Source: an uncultured Lachnospiraceae bacterium
Lineage (GTDB): Bacteria; Bacillota; Clostridia; Lachnospirales; Lachnospiraceae
Reading direction: 5' to 3'
Assembly: GCA_900544445.1 (NCBI GenBank)
Contig: UQVK01000073.1
Span: 1 to 19,808 of the forward strand
DNA: 19,808 bases
Positions 17,190 to 19,808 of the stretch are shown here, one piece after another (the stretch's first letter is position 1; each line of letters begins with the position of its first letter). The translations under genes and the position numbers were made by a program. Below the pieces are notes generated by a model that worked only from the letters and a program-made list of their open reading frames with translations, ran no database searches and was not told where the DNA came from.

Positions 17190-17216
17190 TATAACAAAAC
17201 ATCTTCCTGTTGTCAA
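17188..17216 (-). promoter_or_regulatory. Sigma-A promoter of clpB
   Basis: On the minus strand a perfect TTGACA (17211-17216) is followed by a 17-base spacer and TATAGT (17188-17193), about 62 bases upstream of the clpB ATG. Confidence 0.85.
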
Positions 17217-17259
17217 TACCCGAAGTCACAAAAAGCCAGAAAAAAAAGAAATCTTCATA

Positions 17260-17288
17260 TTGTACAGCCTCTTTTTTCATTGTAAAAT
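17260..17288 (+). promoter_or_regulatory. Sigma-A promoter of the MATE gene
   Basis: TTGTAC (17260-17265) and TAAAAT (17283-17288) have a 17-base spacer. The gene starts about 108 bases downstream, leaving a leader with a GGATATT(TT)CC direct repeat at 17310-17329. Confidence 0.65.
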
Positions 17289-17395
17289 TTATGTAAACTT
17301 TCTTTCTCAGGATATTTTCCGGATATTCCTGAATTGTCACTTTTTATTCCAGGCTTACGCATGAGCCAGTTACAAAAGGGGGATTCTTCTTAATC

Positions 17396-18763
17396 ATGAA
17401 AGCAAAATCCTATGAAATTGACATGTGCAACGGTCCGTTAACCGGCAAGCTGCTTCGCTTTGCCATTCCGCTCATGTTCTCCGGCATCCTGCAGCTTCTG
17501 TTCAATGCTGCAGACATCATCGTCGCCGGCCGTTTTGCCGGGCATCAGGCCCTTGCTGCGGTGGGAAGCACCAGTTCTCTCATCAATCTGCTGGTGAACG
17601 TCTTCATCGGCCTTTCTGTGGGCACCAATGTGCTCTGTGCCAATTACATCGGAGCGAAGCAGGAAAAGGCAGTCAGCGAGACGGTGCATACCTCTGTCCT
17701 GCTGAGTCTGATCTGCGGAGTCATCCTCATTTTTATCGGCGTTCTTCTGGCACGTCCCCTTCTTACGCTTATGGGAACCCCGGAAGACGTATTGAATCAG
17801 GCGACTCTGTACATGCGCATCTATTTCGTCGGCATGCCGGCCACCATGCTCTATAACTTTGGCGCAGCCATCCTTCGGGCTGTCGGAGATACCAAGAGGC
17901 CTCTGTACTTCCTGTTTGCCTCCGGTGTGGTCAACGTCATCCTCAACCTGATTTTCGTCATTGTTTTCCATCTGGGCGTGGCGGGCGTTGCCATCGCAAC
18001 CGTGATCTCCCAGTGCATTTCCGCCCTTCTGGTTCTGCGCTGTCTGATTCATGAGGAAGGCATGTACCGCCTGCACCTGAATAAACTGAAAATCCATAAA
18101 AACCGCCTGATCCTGATGATCCGCATCGGACTTCCTGCGGGCATGCAGGGGGCTATTTTCTCCATTTCCAATGTGCTGATTCAGTCCTCTGTCAATTCCT
18201 TCGGCTCCGTTGCCATGGCTGGCAACACTGCGGCCAGCAATATTGAAGGCTTCATCTATACCGCCATGAACGCTTTCCACCAGACTTCCATCAGCTTTAC
18301 CAGTCAGAACTATGGTGCCGGGAAAAAGAAACGGATTACCCGTATCCTGATCCAATGTGAAATCCTTGTTTTTATCGTAGGCTGCGCCTTCGGAAACCTG
18401 GCTTACCTGTTCGGCGACAAACTTCTGCTGATTTATTCCACGGATGCGGATGTCATTCAGTACGGTCTGATCCGTATGGGTGTCATCTGCACCACTTACT
18501 ATCTCTGCGGAATGATGGATGTTCTGGTCGGAAGCCTGCGCGGCTTAAACTATGCCATCCTGCCCATGCTGGTTTCCATCGCAGGAGCCTGCGGCCTGCG
18601 GATTCTCTGGATTTTCACCGTATTCCAGTGGGACCGCAGCCTGTTCGTCCTCTATTTGTCCTACCCGGTATCCTGGGCCATCACGGCCTTCTGCCACCTG
18701 ATCTGTTACATCGTTGTCAAACGGCATCTGGATAAAAAGGAGAGTTATGGCCTGGGAATTTAA
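17396..18763 (+). CDS. MATE family efflux transporter
   Basis: This 455-residue protein has about twelve hydrophobic segments in two related halves, as usual for the family. Family signs are PLTGKLLRFAIPLMFSGI and LFNAADIIVAGRFAG near the N-terminus, ANYIGAKQEKAV in the first half, and GLPAGMQGAIFSISNVLIQS with FTSQNYGAGKKKR in the second. MATE proteins export drugs or metabolites in exchange for Na+ or H+; the substrate is not predictable. ATG at 17396 lies behind AAAAGGGGG at a somewhat long spacing. The last 17 bases overlap the PAP2 gene. Confidence 0.94.
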   Translation: MKAKSYEIDMCNGPLTGKLLRFAIPLMFSGILQLLFNAADIIVAGRFAGHQALAAVGSTSSLINLLVNVFIGLSVGTNVLCANYIGAKQEKAVSETVHTSVLLSLICGVILIFIGVLLARPLLTLMGTPEDVLNQATLYMRIYFVGMPATMLYNFGAAILRAVGDTKRPLYFLFASGVVNVILNLIFVIVFHLGVAGVAIATVISQCISALLVLRCLIHEEGMYRLHLNKLKIHKNRLILMIRIGLPAGMQGAIFSISNVLIQSSVNSFGSVAMAGNTAASNIEGFIYTAMNAFHQTSISFTSQNYGAGKKKRITRILIQCEILVFIVGCAFGNLAYLFGDKLLLIYSTDADVIQYGLIRMGVICTTYYLCGMMDVLVGSLRGLNYAILPMLVSIAGACGLRILWIFTVFQWDRSLFVLYLSYPVSWAITAFCHLICYIVVKRHLDKKESYGLGI

Positions 18764-19274
18764 TCTTCTGGATCAGATCCAGCAACATCTTGCAAACGAT
18801 TTTCTCAACGCTCTGGTTCCCCGCATCTCCTCCCTTGGAGATGCGGGACTTATCTGGATTGCGCTGTCCATTCTGCTGCTTCTTTTTCCGAAAACAAGGA
18901 AGGCGGGATTGGCCTCCGGCATTGCTCTGCTTTTCATGCTGATCACCGGTAATATGATCTTAAAGCCGCTGGTGGCCAGGCTGCGTCCTTTTACCGTCAA
19001 TACCGCAGTGGAGCTTTTGATTCCGCCGCCCACAGACTTCTCATTTCCGTCCGGGCATACTTATGCTTCCTTTGCATCCGCCTCGGCCATTTTCAGAAAC
19101 AACCGTAAAATCGGGATCCCGGCTCTCATTCTGGCATCTCTGATCGCTTTCTCCCGGCTGTATCTGTATGTCCACTATCCCACGGATGTGCTGTTCGGCA
19201 TTCTGTTTGGTATTCTGGCGGGCTGGATCGGAAACCTGATCTCAAATCGGGTATTCCGATCCTCCCGTTCCTGA
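18747..19274 (+). CDS. PAP2 family membrane phosphatase
   Basis: With ATG at 18747 (behind AAAAGGAG) this is a 175-residue integral membrane protein. The three PAP2 motifs are intact: K73-x6-R80-P81, PSGH (101-104), and SR (136-137)-x5-H143-x3-D147. These form the vanadate-haloperoxidase-like phosphatase site, used on lipid phosphates such as undecaprenyl pyrophosphate or phosphatidic acid at the outer face of the membrane. The upstream in-frame ATG at 18714 is rejected because it lies well inside the MATE gene and has no binding site. Overlap with the MATE gene by 17 bases implies coupled translation. Confidence 0.94.
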   Translation: MAWEFNLLDQIQQHLANDFLNALVPRISSLGDAGLIWIALSILLLLFPKTRKAGLASGIALLFMLITGNMILKPLVARLRPFTVNTAVELLIPPPTDFSFPSGHTYASFASASAIFRNNRKIGIPALILASLIAFSRLYLYVHYPTDVLFGILFGILAGWIGNLISNRVFRSSRS

Positions 19275-19275
19275 A

Positions 19276-19772
19276 TCAGCTGATCTGATATATGCTCATT
19301 CCCACATCACTGTACAGGAAATTTCCGCCCAGCCCGGTCACCGTCAGAATGGACGGAGCATCCGTCACTGCCAGAATGGTGTCAAACGCGATATTCGCAT
19401 TTTCCGCGGAGGTATGAAAGGTGTGCTGTGTCGCAGCCCCGGGAACCGGCGTTCCATCCTGCTCCATCGTAAACTGGATGTTCAGCGGAAAGGTCACGCC
19501 GGATGCCGGAGCGATGGTACTGTGAAAAACCGCTGCATAAAAGCCTGGTTCATTCAGTACAAACTCCGCACTTCTCTCTGCATGGGCAATCGCTGTTCCC
19601 TTCGACTGGCCATTCAGGTCAAAGACCAGTTCGGTCCCCGACGTACCCGGTGCTGCCGGCACGGAAAAGGCGTTGAGAAATTCCTCCACCGAAGCCGAAC
19701 CGGCCGGGCCTGTCGGGCCAGTTACTCCTGTCGGACCGGTGGGGCCGGTCGGTCCGGTGGGGGCGACGTCAA
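19276..19772 (-). CDS. Short collagen-like surface protein, frame broken at a C run
   Basis: The C-terminal 137 residues (from about 19689) form a beta-rich domain like the trimeric C-terminal domains of BclA-type and other collagen-like spore or surface proteins (ELVFDLNGQSKG ... GFYAAVFHSTI ... SILTVTGLGGNFLYSD). Just before it, in the same frame, are seven Gly-X-Y triplets (19699-19761), mostly PTG. No start codon exists in that frame: a stop lies shortly upstream. The best start is TTG at 19772, seven bases after AGGTGA, but it is one base out of frame, and the two frames meet at a run of five C (19759-19763). Six C would give an intact 165-residue protein. It is either an assembly error, a recent frameshift or slip-strand switching. 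Confidence 0.7.
19699..19761 (-). repeat. Collagen-like Gly-X-Y repeats (seven triplets)
   Basis: Nine-base units encode four PTG, one VTG, one PTG and one PAG triplet. Short Thr-rich collagen stretches of this type occur in clostridial and bacilli surface or exosporium proteins. Confidence 0.85.
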
Positions 19773-19808
19773 AAGGAAATCACCTCATTTTAATAGTATA
19801 CTTCTCTT

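Noticed and set aside
17308..17331. CAGGATATT...ATTCCTG imperfect palindrome/direct repeat before the MATE gene
   Set aside because: It is short, AT-rich and imperfect; not strong enough to call an operator.

Overview
The window looks like a chromosomal segment of a Gram-positive anaerobe of the class Clostridia, most likely Lachnospiraceae-like. This rests on strong AGGAGG-type ribosome binding sites, sigma-A promoters, a DUF4250 gene, a corrinoid-activation (RACE-type) protein, a biotin-independent part of a Na+-pumping decarboxylase, and the codon style. Most of the window is GC-rich. One block, about 2.66-8.40 kb, is visibly AT-rich and looks acquired. No tRNA, rRNA, insertion sequence or CRISPR array was seen.

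Layout. Bases 1-147 hold the 3' end of a gene on + whose tail resembles a TrkA-C/RCK-C domain. From 2658 down to 189, on -, lies a small operon: a secreted Ig-like protein, a Nudix hydrolase and a Gfo/Idh/MocA oxidoreductase. At 2671-2946 is a decayed polysaccharide deacetylase. The AT-rich island (3034-8315, all on -) is a tight four-gene operon: N6-adenine DNA methyltransferase, a large protein with two GHKL ATPase modules (MORC/Hsp90-like at the N-terminus, histidine-kinase-like at the C-terminus), a stand-alone receiver protein, and an HNH endonuclease. Next, on - from 11928 to 8465, come DUF4250, the RACE-type ASKHA protein, a D-2-hydroxyacid dehydrogenase and an intact membrane-anchored polysaccharide deacetylase.

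From 12.0 kb a divergent promoter region drives, on +, a leader RNA that resembles the yybP-ykoY manganese riboswitch and ends in an intrinsic terminator. It is followed by an oadB/gcdB-type Na+-translocating decarboxylase beta subunit and a 53-residue gamma-like membrane protein. A strong bidirectional terminator separates these from a GNAT acetyltransferase and clpB (both on -). Divergent from clpB are a MATE transporter and an overlapping PAP2 phosphatase (+). The window ends in a short collagen-like protein (-) whose reading frame is broken at a run of five C.

Most interesting: the four-gene island has the parts of a restriction-modification or anti-phage system in which a two-component-like ATPase/receiver pair sits between methyltransferase and nuclease. 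A defence role is inferred from domains and operon structure. The second point of interest is the metal-riboswitch-like leader placed on a sodium-pump subunit.
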